A stretch of 64,000 bases of DNA, from assembly GCF_044594925.1 (NCBI RefSeq), contig NZ_CP138991.1, positions 1 through 64,000 on the forward strand, in the 5' to 3' direction. The stretch comes from Maribacter sp044594925 (GTDB lineage: Bacteria; Bacteroidota; Bacteroidia; Flavobacteriales; Flavobacteriaceae). This document shows, in pieces, positions 29,833 through 37,937 of this stretch. How positions within the stretch are numbered: position 1 is the stretch's first letter; each line of letters starts with the position of its first letter. The notes under the pieces were generated by a model. It ran no database searches. It was not told the DNA's origin and saw only the letters and a list, made by a program, of their open reading frames with translations. Position numbers and translations under genes: made by a program.

Positions 29833-31561
29833 AGTTTTGGAATTACGTAATTTAAAAAAATATGGAGGCTACGGATTGGTGCTTCTAATTGGTCTATTGC
29901 TAGGTTATTTTCTGTTTAATTCTGGAACAGAAGAAGACCATCTGGATCATACTAAGGAAATTACGGCTATAGCTACTTATACTTGCTCTATGCATCCACA
30001 AGTTTCTAAGAACGAGGAAGGCAAATGTCCTTTATGTGGAATGGATTTAGTAGCGGTAAATGCCACATCAAATGACATAATCTTAGGTGTGGACCAGTTT
30101 TCTATGAGTGAAAATGCCTTAGCCTTGGCCAATGTAGAAACTAGTATTGTAGGTCTCAATGACAAAAATAAGGGAAATTCTATAGTGCTATCTGGAAAGA
30201 TAACCTCTAATGATAAGACCAATGCCGTGCAAACCACCTTATTCGATGGTAGGATCGATAAATTAGATATTAACTACATTGGGGAGTATGTGAAGAAAGG
30301 GGATCAGATTGGACTTATTTATTCGCCAGAAATGTACTTAGCACAGGATAAGCTACTAACCTCCGCTTCTTATAAGGATACGCATCAAAAGTTATATGCT
30401 GCGGCTAGAAATACCTTAGGTCTGTGGAAAATGACAGATGCTCAGATTGATGAGATTTTAAGAACTGGCAAGCCTATGATGAATTTTCCACTCTATGCAG
30501 ATGTTTCAGGTACCGTTACCTCTATAATGGCAGCTGAGGGTAATTATTATAAACAGGGAGATCCGTTGTATAAAGTAAGCAACCTCTATACCGTATGGGC
30601 GGTTTTTGATGCATATGAAAATCAATTGCCACTTCTAAAGGTTGGTCAAGATATGGTCATTAATTCAAATGCCTTCAAAGGAGAGGTAATCAAGGCAAAA
30701 ATTTCTTTTATAGAACCGGTAATGGATGAGAATAAGCGTACCGTTGCAGTTAGGGTAACCTTGAATAATAGAGATAAGAAGTTTAAGCCAGGGATGTTTA
30801 TCCAAGGAAGTGTTGCCGTTAATTATGAGAGGCAGCTACTGACTGTTCCTAAAAGTGCTGTCCTCTGGACAGGAACGCGCTCTGTGGTTTATGTAAAATC
30901 AAATCCTAATGAGCTTGTTTTTGAGATGGCGCAAGTAACTCTTGGGGAACGTATAGGTGATTCTTATTTTATTTTGGACGGCTTAGATCCCGGTGCAGAA
31001 GTGGTAACTAATGGTGCCTTTACTGTAGATGCAGCTGCCCAGCTTCAAGGTAAAAAATCTATGATGAATACGGGGGGGCAGCGCAAATTACCATCGGCCA
31101 ATCTTGAAGACATAGGTGTTTCACTTCAAATAAAGGAGAATCGACATATTTTAAAATTAACACAGACCTACTTTGATTTAAAAAATCAGCTAGTAAAATC
31201 CGATTTTAAAAAAAGCCAAGGCGAAGCTTTGAAGTTACAAGCTATCTTGGATGAAATTGATATAAATAGTTTTGAAGGGGCCTTAAAACCTAATTTAGAG
31301 AAATTTAAAAAATATACGAAGGGTACGGCAAACGCTGGTCAAATAGAAGAGCAAAGACTTCAGTTTAAAAATCTATCAGAAGAGATGATAGTTTTGTTGG
31401 ATGCCTTAGGAGGTTTAAATGAGACCATATATGTGCAGCATTGTCCTATGGCAGATAATAATAGTGGAGCCAATTGGCTAAGTTTTGAAAGTGAAATTAG
31501 AAACCCATACTTTGGTGACCAAATGTTAACCTGTGGTTCAATAACCCGAAAAATTCAATAG
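29822..31561 (+). CDS. cusB: CusB-like membrane fusion protein with metal-binding domain
   Basis: A periplasmic adaptor of 579 residues. An N-terminal membrane anchor (GLVLLIGLLLGYFLF) is followed by a heavy-metal-binding domain, YTCSMHPQVSKNEEGKCPLC with GMDLV (residues about 54-78), a Cys/His/Met-rich motif common in Bacteroidota copper systems. The barrel-sandwich and beta-barrel region (about 120-415) matches HlyD/CusB adaptors (KVSNLYTVWAVFDAYE, RTVAVRVTLNN). The C-terminus (about 430-579) looks like a DUF3347-type domain ending in VQHCPMADN and GDQMLTCGSI. It is translated with cusA (11-nt overlap). No outer-membrane CusC follows. Its stop abuts the convergent murF stop. Confidence 0.92.
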   Translation: MSDKVLELRNLKKYGGYGLVLLIGLLLGYFLFNSGTEEDHLDHTKEITAIATYTCSMHPQVSKNEEGKCPLCGMDLVAVNATSNDIILGVDQFSMSENALALANVETSIVGLNDKNKGNSIVLSGKITSNDKTNAVQTTLFDGRIDKLDINYIGEYVKKGDQIGLIYSPEMYLAQDKLLTSASYKDTHQKLYAAARNTLGLWKMTDAQIDEILRTGKPMMNFPLYADVSGTVTSIMAAEGNYYKQGDPLYKVSNLYTVWAVFDAYENQLPLLKVGQDMVINSNAFKGEVIKAKISFIEPVMDENKRTVAVRVTLNNRDKKFKPGMFIQGSVAVNYERQLLTVPKSAVLWTGTRSVVYVKSNPNELVFEMAQVTLGERIGDSYFILDGLDPGAEVVTNGAFTVDAAAQLQGKKSMMNTGGQRKLPSANLEDIGVSLQIKENRHILKLTQTYFDLKNQLVKSDFKKSQGEALKLQAILDEIDINSFEGALKPNLEKFKKYTKGTANAGQIEEQRLQFKNLSEEMIVLLDALGGLNETIYVQHCPMADNNSGANWLSFESEIRNPYFGDQMLTCGSITRKIQ

Positions 31562-32839
31562 CTATAGTATTTCTAAAATCCGCTCTAGTGCCATTCCTCT
31601 TGAGCCTTTTATAAGCATACTACTATTTTTAGGAATATTTTCAGAACGTAAGTAATCTTTTAAGTCATTATAGGTTTTGAACTTTTTAAAGTCACTTTTC
31701 ACTTCATAGAAGTTTTCACCAATCAAGCAGGTGTTATTTAGTTCAAGTGCTTGGGCAAGTTCCGCGATATTTTGATGCTCTTCTTTAGCTTGTTCTCCAA
31801 GCTCAAACATGTCTCCTAAGAACAAGCATTTACGGTCTCCTTCTATTTGGGAGAAATTTTCCAATGCGGCTTTCATACTTGTAGGATTTGCATTGTAGGC
31901 ATCAAGGATAATTTTGTGCCCTTTCTTTTCAATGACTTGGGACCTGTTGTTATCGGGTAGGTAGGATTCTAAACCTATTTTTATCATATCATCGGGGACG
32001 TTAAAATATTTACCCATTAATATAGCGGCACAGCAATTGGGGAAATTGTAAGAGCCTATTAGTTTTGTGCTTATATGCGTTTGTCCTATCTCAATTTCAA
32101 CAAAAGGATTTGCCTTGGGCATCTTTATAATAGTAAAGCTTGGGTCGCTAGTGCTAAAACCGTATTTATTAATATAGGAGGCTAGTTTTTCTTTTTGAAT
32201 GGGGTCGTCAGCATTCATGAATATGCCTTTGTTTTCAGCAATTAGATGTGTATAAAGCTCACTCTTTCCTTTGATTACTCCTTTAACTCCACCAAACCCT
32301 TCCAAGTGTGCTTTACCGAAATTGGTGATATATCCAAAATCCGGTTCCGTAAGACCGCTAAGAAATTCTATTTCCTTTTGGTGATTGGCACCCATTTCTA
32401 CAATGGCAATTTCAGTATCTTTTTTTATGGATAATAACGTTAAAGGAACTCCTATATGGTTGTTTAAATTGCCTATAGTGGCAATGGTCCTATATTTTTT
32501 GGAAAGGACCGCATTAATCAGTTCTTTGGTTGTGGTTTTTCCGTTGCTGCCTGTTAAGGCTATCACTCTTGCTTTGGAATAATTTCTATGGAAATTAGCT
32601 AAACGCTGCAATGTGGTTAGCGCGTTTTTCACTATTATAGTTCTATCGTCAACAAAGAATCTTTCCTCATCTATAATGGCATAGGTAGCGCCATTTTCAA
32701 TAGCTTTCTTTGCATACTCGTTACCATTGAAATTTTCACCTTTTAGGGCAAAGAAAATATCGTTCTTTAAAAGTTTTCTAGTATCAGTACATACAGAAGG
32801 GTACCGGAGAAAGATTTTGTGCAGGTCTTCAATTTTCAT
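31562..32839 (-). CDS. murF: UDP-N-acetylmuramoyl-tripeptide--D-alanyl-D-alanine ligase
   Basis: The last cytoplasmic ligase of peptidoglycan precursor synthesis (425 aa). It joins D-Ala-D-Ala to UDP-MurNAc-tripeptide with ATP. The N-terminal UDP-binding region contains TDTRKLLKNDIFFALKGENF. The P-loop TGSNGKTTTK is at residues 96-105. The central Mur-ligase blocks are VEMGANHQKEIEFL and ITNFGKAHLEGFG, and the C-terminal block is DAYNANPTSMKAAL. It is separate from any mra/dcw cluster in this window. It lies downstream of gldJ on the same strand, with a strong terminator in the gap. Confidence 0.96.
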   Translation of the reverse strand: MKIEDLHKIFLRYPSVCTDTRKLLKNDIFFALKGENFNGNEYAKKAIENGATYAIIDEERFFVDDRTIIVKNALTTLQRLANFHRNYSKARVIALTGSNGKTTTKELINAVLSKKYRTIATIGNLNNHIGVPLTLLSIKKDTEIAIVEMGANHQKEIEFLSGLTEPDFGYITNFGKAHLEGFGGVKGVIKGKSELYTHLIAENKGIFMNADDPIQKEKLASYINKYGFSTSDPSFTIIKMPKANPFVEIEIGQTHISTKLIGSYNFPNCCAAILMGKYFNVPDDMIKIGLESYLPDNNRSQVIEKKGHKIILDAYNANPTSMKAALENFSQIEGDRKCLFLGDMFELGEQAKEEHQNIAELAQALELNNTCLIGENFYEVKSDFKKFKTYNDLKDYLRSENIPKNSSMLIKGSRGMALERILEIL

Positions 32840-32854
32840 AAAATCGAAGATAAA

Positions 32855-32882
32855 AAAAAGCCCTTTAAGAAAAGGGCTTTTT
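32855..32882 (-). terminator. Terminator between gldJ and murF
   Basis: A perfect 12-bp stem AAAAAGCCCTTT/AAAGGGCTTTTT with a 4-nt loop is followed on the minus strand by a T run, 21 nt after the gldJ stop. The stem is symmetrical and could also act in the other direction. Confidence 0.85.
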
Positions 32883-32902
32883 AATATTTTAGATGAGCAA
32901 AA

Positions 32903-34573
32903 TCATTTTGCTTTCTTACCTCTTACGGTCTTATTTTTTGTTTTAGACTTTGACCCAACTCTGGACATTGCACATCTAAACCCGATATAATCTGTAGCCA
33001 TATATTGTGGCATATATCTTCTTTGTGCAGGGTCTAACCAGTATGCTCTATCTCTCCATGAGCCTCCTTTGTATACTCTTACTTCATCATTGATTAAAGA
33101 AGTTCTGGTATTGGATTGATCGTATTGTCTTGTAATCTTACCGTCTTCATCTCTCTCAACTTTATGTTGTGGAGAATTGTACATGCTCGCTTTATCACTT
33201 TCCTCATCTTCATCGCTGAATCTATCGAAGAATCTTGAGGAACCTGGGTCACCATCCCTGTAGCCTCTATTGTCACTAGAAGAGAAATTGGTTCTTAAGT
33301 AAGTTTCGTTTTCATCTACAGGAACTTGCTTGATTTCTCCTGGTAAATTCACCGCTACAACCTTTCCATTAGGAAGTGTGTCATAAAGTACGGAATCTCG
33401 AAGGATATTTACTTTGCCGTCTTCTCCTATAGCGCTTTTCATATAAATATTACCTCTGTAGTAGTTGAAATCACTAACTTCATCATCAACTATTGGTCTA
33501 TACACATCAGCTACCCATTCAGCTACGTTACCTGCCATGTCATAAAGACCTAAATCGTTGGGTTTGTAGGACATCACCTGTGCTGTTATATCTGCACCAT
33601 CATCTGACCATCCCGCGATTCCACCATAATCTCCTTTTCCTTGTTTAAAGTTCGCAAGTTGATCACCTCTACCTACGCGTTGTCCGTTTCTGGTATAGTC
33701 ACCCTCCCAAGGATATTTTTTTCTACCTCTATAATTATTGTACTCTCTTGAGCCAACTTGTGCTTGAGCGGCATATTCCCATTCCGTTTCGGTAGGTAGT
33801 CTATATTCTGGCATAATAACACCACTACTTCTTTTGGCGAAAGTTGAAACACTATCCTTTTTTTGTTTGCCTTGTAAAGAATCAATCTGTCCGTTATAAA
33901 CAGATTCTGGCCTGTTCAAATAAGCTTCCGTGCTAAAAGTACCAGCTACTTCTCCACTAGCCGCTTGGTATTTGGCATCTTCAGATAAATATCCTTCTCT
34001 TTCTAACATCACCTCGTTTACACGGTCTGTTCTCCATTCCGCAAACTGAGTGGCTTGTATCCAATTTACACCCACAACAGGATATTCCGCATAGGCAGGA
34101 TGTCTTAAATAGTTGTTGGTCATAGTTTCATTAAAGCCTAATCTATTTCTCCAAACCAAAGTATCGGGCAAAGCTCCTTTGTAAATATTGGTATACTTAG
34201 GATTTTCCGGTGGGTAAACACTTTTCAAGTAATCTAAATACTCTAGGTACATGACATTGGTCACCTCTGTTTCATCCATATAAAATGATTGCACGTGTTG
34301 TGCGGTGGGTGTGTTGTTCCAGTCATGCATCACATCATCCTGTACTTTACCTTTTGTAAACGTACCACCTTCAACAAATACTAACCCTGGAGCAGTTTCT
34401 TGCTCCTTAAAATCGGTATTATATTGGAAGCCGCCTTCCTTAGCATTGATTTTCCAACCTGTAGCTCTAGAAGTGTTTTTAGAGGAAGATGAGGATTTAG
34501 AACAGCTGGTTACTGTAAAACCTCCCGCTATAACGGTTAATGAGAGTACAAATTTTGTAAACTGTTTTTTCAT
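32903..34573 (-). CDS. gldJ: Gliding motility lipoprotein GldJ
   Basis: A 556-residue lipoprotein (lipobox VTSC, Cys24) with a domain of the formylglycine-generating-enzyme fold (about 60-540), as in the GldJ/GldK family. Recognisable blocks are GLVFVEGGTFTKG, FYMDETEVTNVMYLEYL, YRLPTETEWEYAAQA, MAGNVAEWVADVYRP, VYKGGSWRDRAYWLDPAQRR and DYIGFRCAMS. In Flavobacterium johnsoniae GldJ is required for gliding and for the type IX secretion machinery. It is not an active sulfatase maturase. It stands divergent from porV, 419 bp apart. In F. johnsoniae porU lies at this position, but here it does not. Confidence 0.95.
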   Translation of the reverse strand: MKKQFTKFVLSLTVIAGGFTVTSCSKSSSSSKNTSRATGWKINAKEGGFQYNTDFKEQETAPGLVFVEGGTFTKGKVQDDVMHDWNNTPTAQHVQSFYMDETEVTNVMYLEYLDYLKSVYPPENPKYTNIYKGALPDTLVWRNRLGFNETMTNNYLRHPAYAEYPVVGVNWIQATQFAEWRTDRVNEVMLEREGYLSEDAKYQAASGEVAGTFSTEAYLNRPESVYNGQIDSLQGKQKKDSVSTFAKRSSGVIMPEYRLPTETEWEYAAQAQVGSREYNNYRGRKKYPWEGDYTRNGQRVGRGDQLANFKQGKGDYGGIAGWSDDGADITAQVMSYKPNDLGLYDMAGNVAEWVADVYRPIVDDEVSDFNYYRGNIYMKSAIGEDGKVNILRDSVLYDTLPNGKVVAVNLPGEIKQVPVDENETYLRTNFSSSDNRGYRDGDPGSSRFFDRFSDEDEESDKASMYNSPQHKVERDEDGKITRQYDQSNTRTSLINDEVRVYKGGSWRDRAYWLDPAQRRYMPQYMATDYIGFRCAMSRVGSKSKTKNKTVRGKKAK

Positions 34574-34992
34574 AATTAGGACTTGAGTTCAATCTTCACA
34601 AACTAACGTTTAAATGAGTCTGTGTATTGGGTTTTGATTAATTTGATGTCACTTTCGCTGATTAAAACGATGTTTTCATCATAATATTTTATAGGTTATT
34701 TTTTTTTTAACCTTGACTAGCTAATAATGCCGTAAAAGTGCATTACTAACAGTCATAACGTGGCAAAAACTATTATAGTATGGGTATTTTGTTTTCTTTT
34801 TATAGAGAAGATGTCTAAAGCTAGTCCTGCGGGGGAAAATCTAGATTCCTTGATAGTTTTGGAATATGAATAACTAAAAATAGTAACATCTTCATACAAG
34901 ATTATCGTAAAAAGGTCGTTTACATGTAAAATACACCATATTACCCTAGAAGTAACACGCTATATTTTATTCCTAAATCAATATTAAATTAA
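34574..34992. other. gldJ-porV divergent intergenic region
   Basis: 419 bp without an intact gene. It should hold divergent promoters for gldJ and porV; an 8-mer TATATTTT near 34961 is a weak plus-strand candidate. A 37-codon frame with a hydrophobic start (34760-34873) is the only coding-like piece. In other flavobacteria this site holds porU, about 3.5-3.9 kb; nothing here resembles it. Confidence 0.5.
34760..34873 (+). CDS. Possible 37-residue secreted peptide or gene remnant
   Basis: From a GTG at 34760 the frame reads as a positively charged, hydrophobic N-terminus (AKTIIVWVFCFLFIEKMSKA) followed by SPAGENLDSLIVLEYE and a stop. It looks like a signal peptide with a cleavage site after SKA and a very short mature part. 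It could be the truncated 5' end of a lost gene or chance. There is no homologue I can name. Confidence 0.2.
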   Translation: MAKTIIVWVFCFLFIEKMSKASPAGENLDSLIVLEYE

Positions 34993-36141
34993 ATGAAAAA
35001 GATTTCAATACTCTTCATGTTAGCATTTGTAGTTAAATCAGTAGCGCAAGAAGACCAGAGAGTGATAACAACGGCAGTGCCATTTTTAACTATTGCAGCT
35101 GATGCACGTTCCGCAGGAATGGGTGATATGGGTGTGGCCACCTCAACCGACGCCTTTTCGCAACAGTGGAATCCGGCAAAATTTGCGTTTGCAGAACGGA
35201 AAATGGGCATCGGCTTAAGCTATACGCCTTATTTAGAAAGTATCATAACTGATATCTCACTTCTTAATGCTAGTTTTTATAATAAATTGGACGAGAAAAG
35301 TGCATTTGCGGTAAGTCTTAGATATTTTACACTAGGCGAAATAGAGTTGCGCCAGTTCGCAAATGATCCTGGAACTTTAGCAAAACCGAATGAACTTGCG
35401 TTGGATGGCTCTTATTCACTTAAGCTTAGCCCAACGTTTTCGATGGCTGTCTCTGGTAGATACATAAGATCTAACCTAAGGTTGCCACAGAACGGTACGG
35501 AAGATTCGCAAGCGGCTAGTTCATTTGCGGTAGATGTGGCCGGTTTTTATAGGTCTAGAGAAGTTGCTTATAATAATTTTGATGGTCGTTGGAGGGCTGG
35601 CTTCAATATTTCCAACGTAGGAGGCAAAATTCAATATGATGAAGGTGGACAGGAAAACTTTCTGCCAAGTAATCTTAGAGCAGGATTAGGTTTTGACTTT
35701 ATCCTAGACCAAGATAATGTTATAGGGGTAACAACAGAATTCAGCAAACTTCTAGTTCCTACGCCTCAAGATTTTGATAATGATGGTGATATTGATTCAG
35801 AGGATAATGATATCTATCAAAACGAAAGCGGATTTAGTGGTATTTTAGGTTCGTTCACTGATGCCCCTGATGGTTTTTCTGAAGAATTAAAAGAATTTAC
35901 TTGGGCTTTGGGAGCAGAATATTCTTATCAAGATGCCTTTATGGTGCGAACGGGTTATTTTAATGAAAGTGAAGAAAAAGGTTCCAGAAAATTCTTTACA
36001 CTCGGTGCAGGTTTTAAGTTTAAAGCAGCTCAGATAGATTTGTCGTATTTATTCTCTACATCACAAGTTAGAAACCCTTTGGAAAACACATTGCGTTTTG
36101 CACTTACATTTAGCCTGGGAGAGGAATTTTATAACGATTAG
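34993..36141 (+). CDS. porV: Type IX secretion outer-membrane protein PorV
   Basis: An outer-membrane beta-barrel (382 aa) of the FadL-like fold. PorV shuttles type IX cargo proteins and forms part of the attachment complex with the PorU sortase. Signal peptide MKKISILFMLAFVVKSVAQ is followed by the family block VPFLTIAADARSAGMGDMGV and SQQWNPAKFAF. C-terminal strands end in LRFALTFSLGEEF. A loop near residues 260-275 (DFDNDGDIDSEDND) has the DxDxDG pattern of calcium-binding EF-hand/dockerin loops, which I do not associate with the usual family sequence. cdd, pdhA and pdhC follow on the same strand. The usual upstream porU is missing. Confidence 0.95.
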   Translation: MKKISILFMLAFVVKSVAQEDQRVITTAVPFLTIAADARSAGMGDMGVATSTDAFSQQWNPAKFAFAERKMGIGLSYTPYLESIITDISLLNASFYNKLDEKSAFAVSLRYFTLGEIELRQFANDPGTLAKPNELALDGSYSLKLSPTFSMAVSGRYIRSNLRLPQNGTEDSQAASSFAVDVAGFYRSREVAYNNFDGRWRAGFNISNVGGKIQYDEGGQENFLPSNLRAGLGFDFILDQDNVIGVTTEFSKLLVPTPQDFDNDGDIDSEDNDIYQNESGFSGILGSFTDAPDGFSEELKEFTWALGAEYSYQDAFMVRTGYFNESEEKGSRKFFTLGAGFKFKAAQIDLSYLFSTSQVRNPLENTLRFALTFSLGEEFYND

Positions 36142-36164
36142 AAAGCCTAAAAATAAATAATATA

Positions 36165-36190
36165 AAACCTGCTTAGCCGCAGGTTTTTTT
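36165..36190 (+). terminator. Terminator of porV
   Basis: Stem AACCTGC/GCAGGTT with loop TTAGCC is followed by seven T, 25 nt after the porV stop. Confidence 0.85.
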
Positions 36191-36236
36191 GATTTTTAAA
36201 CCCTTCAAAAGTGGTTTTCGTTTTTTCGGAAAACCT

Positions 36237-36244
36237 TATTTTTG
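36237..36244 (+). promoter_or_regulatory. Promoter -7 element of cdd
   Basis: TATTTTTG fits TAnnTTTG and lies 19 nt before the ATG at 36263. It covers the TTG at 36242, which argues against that codon as a start. Confidence 0.55.
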
Positions 36245-36262
36245 TTATTATACCCTTTTACA

Positions 36263-36751
36263 ATGCCTGTAGAAAAAAGTTTAAGTTTCGACATAACCAT
36301 TTATAATTCTTTAGACGAATTAAAAGAATTGGATAAATCGTTAATGATTCAATCTATAGAAGCTAGAGAAAATGCGTATGCACCCTATTCTAAATTTAAC
36401 GTTGGCGCTGCGGTCTATTTAGAAAATGATGAAGTGGTCATTGGTAGTAATCAGGAAAATGCTTCATATCCATCTGGTCTTTGCGCTGAAAGAGTAGCGG
36501 TATTTCAGGCTGGGGCTCGTTTTCCTGGAATTAAAATCAAAACAATAGCCATTACGGCAGCATCCGAAAATTATGAAGTAGCAACCCCTGCAGCACCCTG
36601 TGGTAATTGTAGGCAGGCCATTTTCGAGTATGAGTTTAGACAAAAAGAACCCATAAAGTTGTTATTGATGGGTGAAGTTGGCCAAATTGTTCAGTGTAAT
36701 TCTATTGCAGATATACTGCCATTGGGATTTAGTAGTACCTTCTTGAAATAG
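36263..36751 (+). CDS. cdd: Cytidine deaminase
   Basis: A zinc enzyme of pyrimidine salvage that deaminates cytidine and deoxycytidine to uridine and deoxyuridine. From the ATG at 36263 the protein is 162 residues. The catalytic block CAERVAVF (zinc Cys74, proton-shuttling Glu76) and the second zinc site PCGNCRQ (Cys113, Cys116) are intact, and the substrate region NVGAAVYLENDEVVIGSNQENASYPSGLC is split between two recognised blocks. An earlier TTG at 36242 falls within the promoter box and is rejected. The gene has its own promoter and lies between porV and pdhA, an order I recall from other flavobacteria. Confidence 0.94.
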   Translation: MPVEKSLSFDITIYNSLDELKELDKSLMIQSIEARENAYAPYSKFNVGAAVYLENDEVVIGSNQENASYPSGLCAERVAVFQAGARFPGIKIKTIAITAASENYEVATPAAPCGNCRQAIFEYEFRQKEPIKLLLMGEVGQIVQCNSIADILPLGFSSTFLK

Positions 36752-36855
36752 TCCTGATTTTCGTAGCTAAAACAAACGCAATGCATAATTTTTGTTAAGC
36801 CTATAATTTCTTTCGCCTTTTGGTTCTATTTTTTTTATCCATTCATTAATATGTG

Positions 36856-36863
36856 TATTTTTG
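36856..36863 (+). promoter_or_regulatory. Promoter -7 element of pdhA
   Basis: TATTTTTG lies 33-40 nt before the first ATG (36896), with a possible -33 element TTTTG at 36828-36832 (23-bp spacing, slightly long). Confidence 0.5.
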
Positions 36864-36934
36864 TTTTCTTTCGGCACTGGTAAGAGATATGCGCTATGTC
36901 CCGAAAAGTAATTATTAATTTAGATAATAGATTG

Positions 36935-37933
36935 ATGGAAAAAATCACCAAGGAGACGTATTTGAAGTGGTACGAGGAAATGCTTTTCTGGAGAAAATTC
37001 GAGGATAAACTTGCCGCTGTATACATACAACAGAAGGTACGAGGTTTTCTTCACCTCTATAATGGTCAGGAAGCCGTTTTGGCCGGAGCATTACATGCTA
37101 TGGACTTAACGAAGGATAGGATGATTACTGCCTATCGAAACCATGTCCAGCCAATTGGTATGGGTGTAGACCCAAAGAGAGTTATGGCAGAGCTTTATGG
37201 AAAAGTTACTGGGACTTCAAAAGGTATGGGAGGTTCTATGCACATCTTTTCGAAAGAACATAGATTTCACGGAGGTCATGGTATTGTAGGAGGTCAGATT
37301 CCTCTAGGTGCCGGAATGGCATTTGGGGATAAATATAATGGTAGTGATGCCGTAACGCTTTGTTACATGGGTGATGGTGCCGTTAGGCAAGGATCGCTTC
37401 ATGAAACCTTTAATTTAGCGATGCTTTGGCAACTACCTGTAGTTTTCATTTGTGAAAACAACGGTTATGCCATGGGTACCTCGGTGGCGAGAACTTCATA
37501 TTCCACAGATATCTGGAAATTAGGATTGGGGTATGAAATGCCTTGTGGTCCTGTTGATGGAATGAATCCTGTTACGGTTGCTCAAGAAATGAGTAAAGCT
37601 ATTGAGCGGGCAAGAACCGGTGGCGGACCAACTTTTCTTGAGATGAAGACCTATAGATATAGGGGACACTCTATGTCCGATGCACAACACTATAGAACTA
37701 AAGATGAGGTAGCGGAATATAAAAAGATAGATCCTATTACTCAAGTATTGGACGTCATCAAAGAAAAAAAGTACGCTACTGAGGATGAAATCAAGAAAAT
37801 TGACAAAAAAGTTAAAGCCTTGGTTTCTGAATGTGAGAAATTTGCGGAGGAATCAGATTACCCACCAGTAAGCCAATTGTATGATATGGTTTACGAACAA
37901 GAAGATTTTCCATTTGTTCAACATAAATTATAA
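36935..37933 (+). CDS. pdhA: Pyruvate dehydrogenase E1 component, alpha subunit
   Basis: The thiamine-diphosphate-dependent decarboxylase subunit of the pyruvate dehydrogenase complex. I prefer the ATG at 36935 (MEKITKETYLKWYEEM; 332 aa) because homologues begin at this point. The ATG at 36896 adds 13 unconserved residues. The ThDP motif starts at GDGAVRQGSLHETFNLAML and ends in ICENNGYAMGT. RYRGHSMSDAQHYR is the phosphorylation-loop region. pdhC follows after 4 nt. The E1 beta partner pdhB is 21 kb away at 59.1 kb, so expression of the two E1 subunits must be coordinated in trans. Confidence 0.94.
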   Translation: MEKITKETYLKWYEEMLFWRKFEDKLAAVYIQQKVRGFLHLYNGQEAVLAGALHAMDLTKDRMITAYRNHVQPIGMGVDPKRVMAELYGKVTGTSKGMGGSMHIFSKEHRFHGGHGIVGGQIPLGAGMAFGDKYNGSDAVTLCYMGDGAVRQGSLHETFNLAMLWQLPVVFICENNGYAMGTSVARTSYSTDIWKLGLGYEMPCGPVDGMNPVTVAQEMSKAIERARTGGGPTFLEMKTYRYRGHSMSDAQHYRTKDEVAEYKKIDPITQVLDVIKEKKYATEDEIKKIDKKVKALVSECEKFAEESDYPPVSQLYDMVYEQEDFPFVQHKL

Positions 37934-37937
37934 GTAA

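Noticed and set aside
32903..34573. GldJ as formylglycine-generating enzyme for the sulfatase at 6.5 kb
   Set aside because: It has the fold, but its blocks and lipoprotein form are those of GldJ; the gliding-family proteins are not known as sulfatase maturases. The same holds for the C-terminal half of EgtB.
36896..36934. Upstream ATG of pdhA
   Set aside because: The 13 additional residues are not part of the conserved N-terminus; homologues start at the MEKITKETY position.
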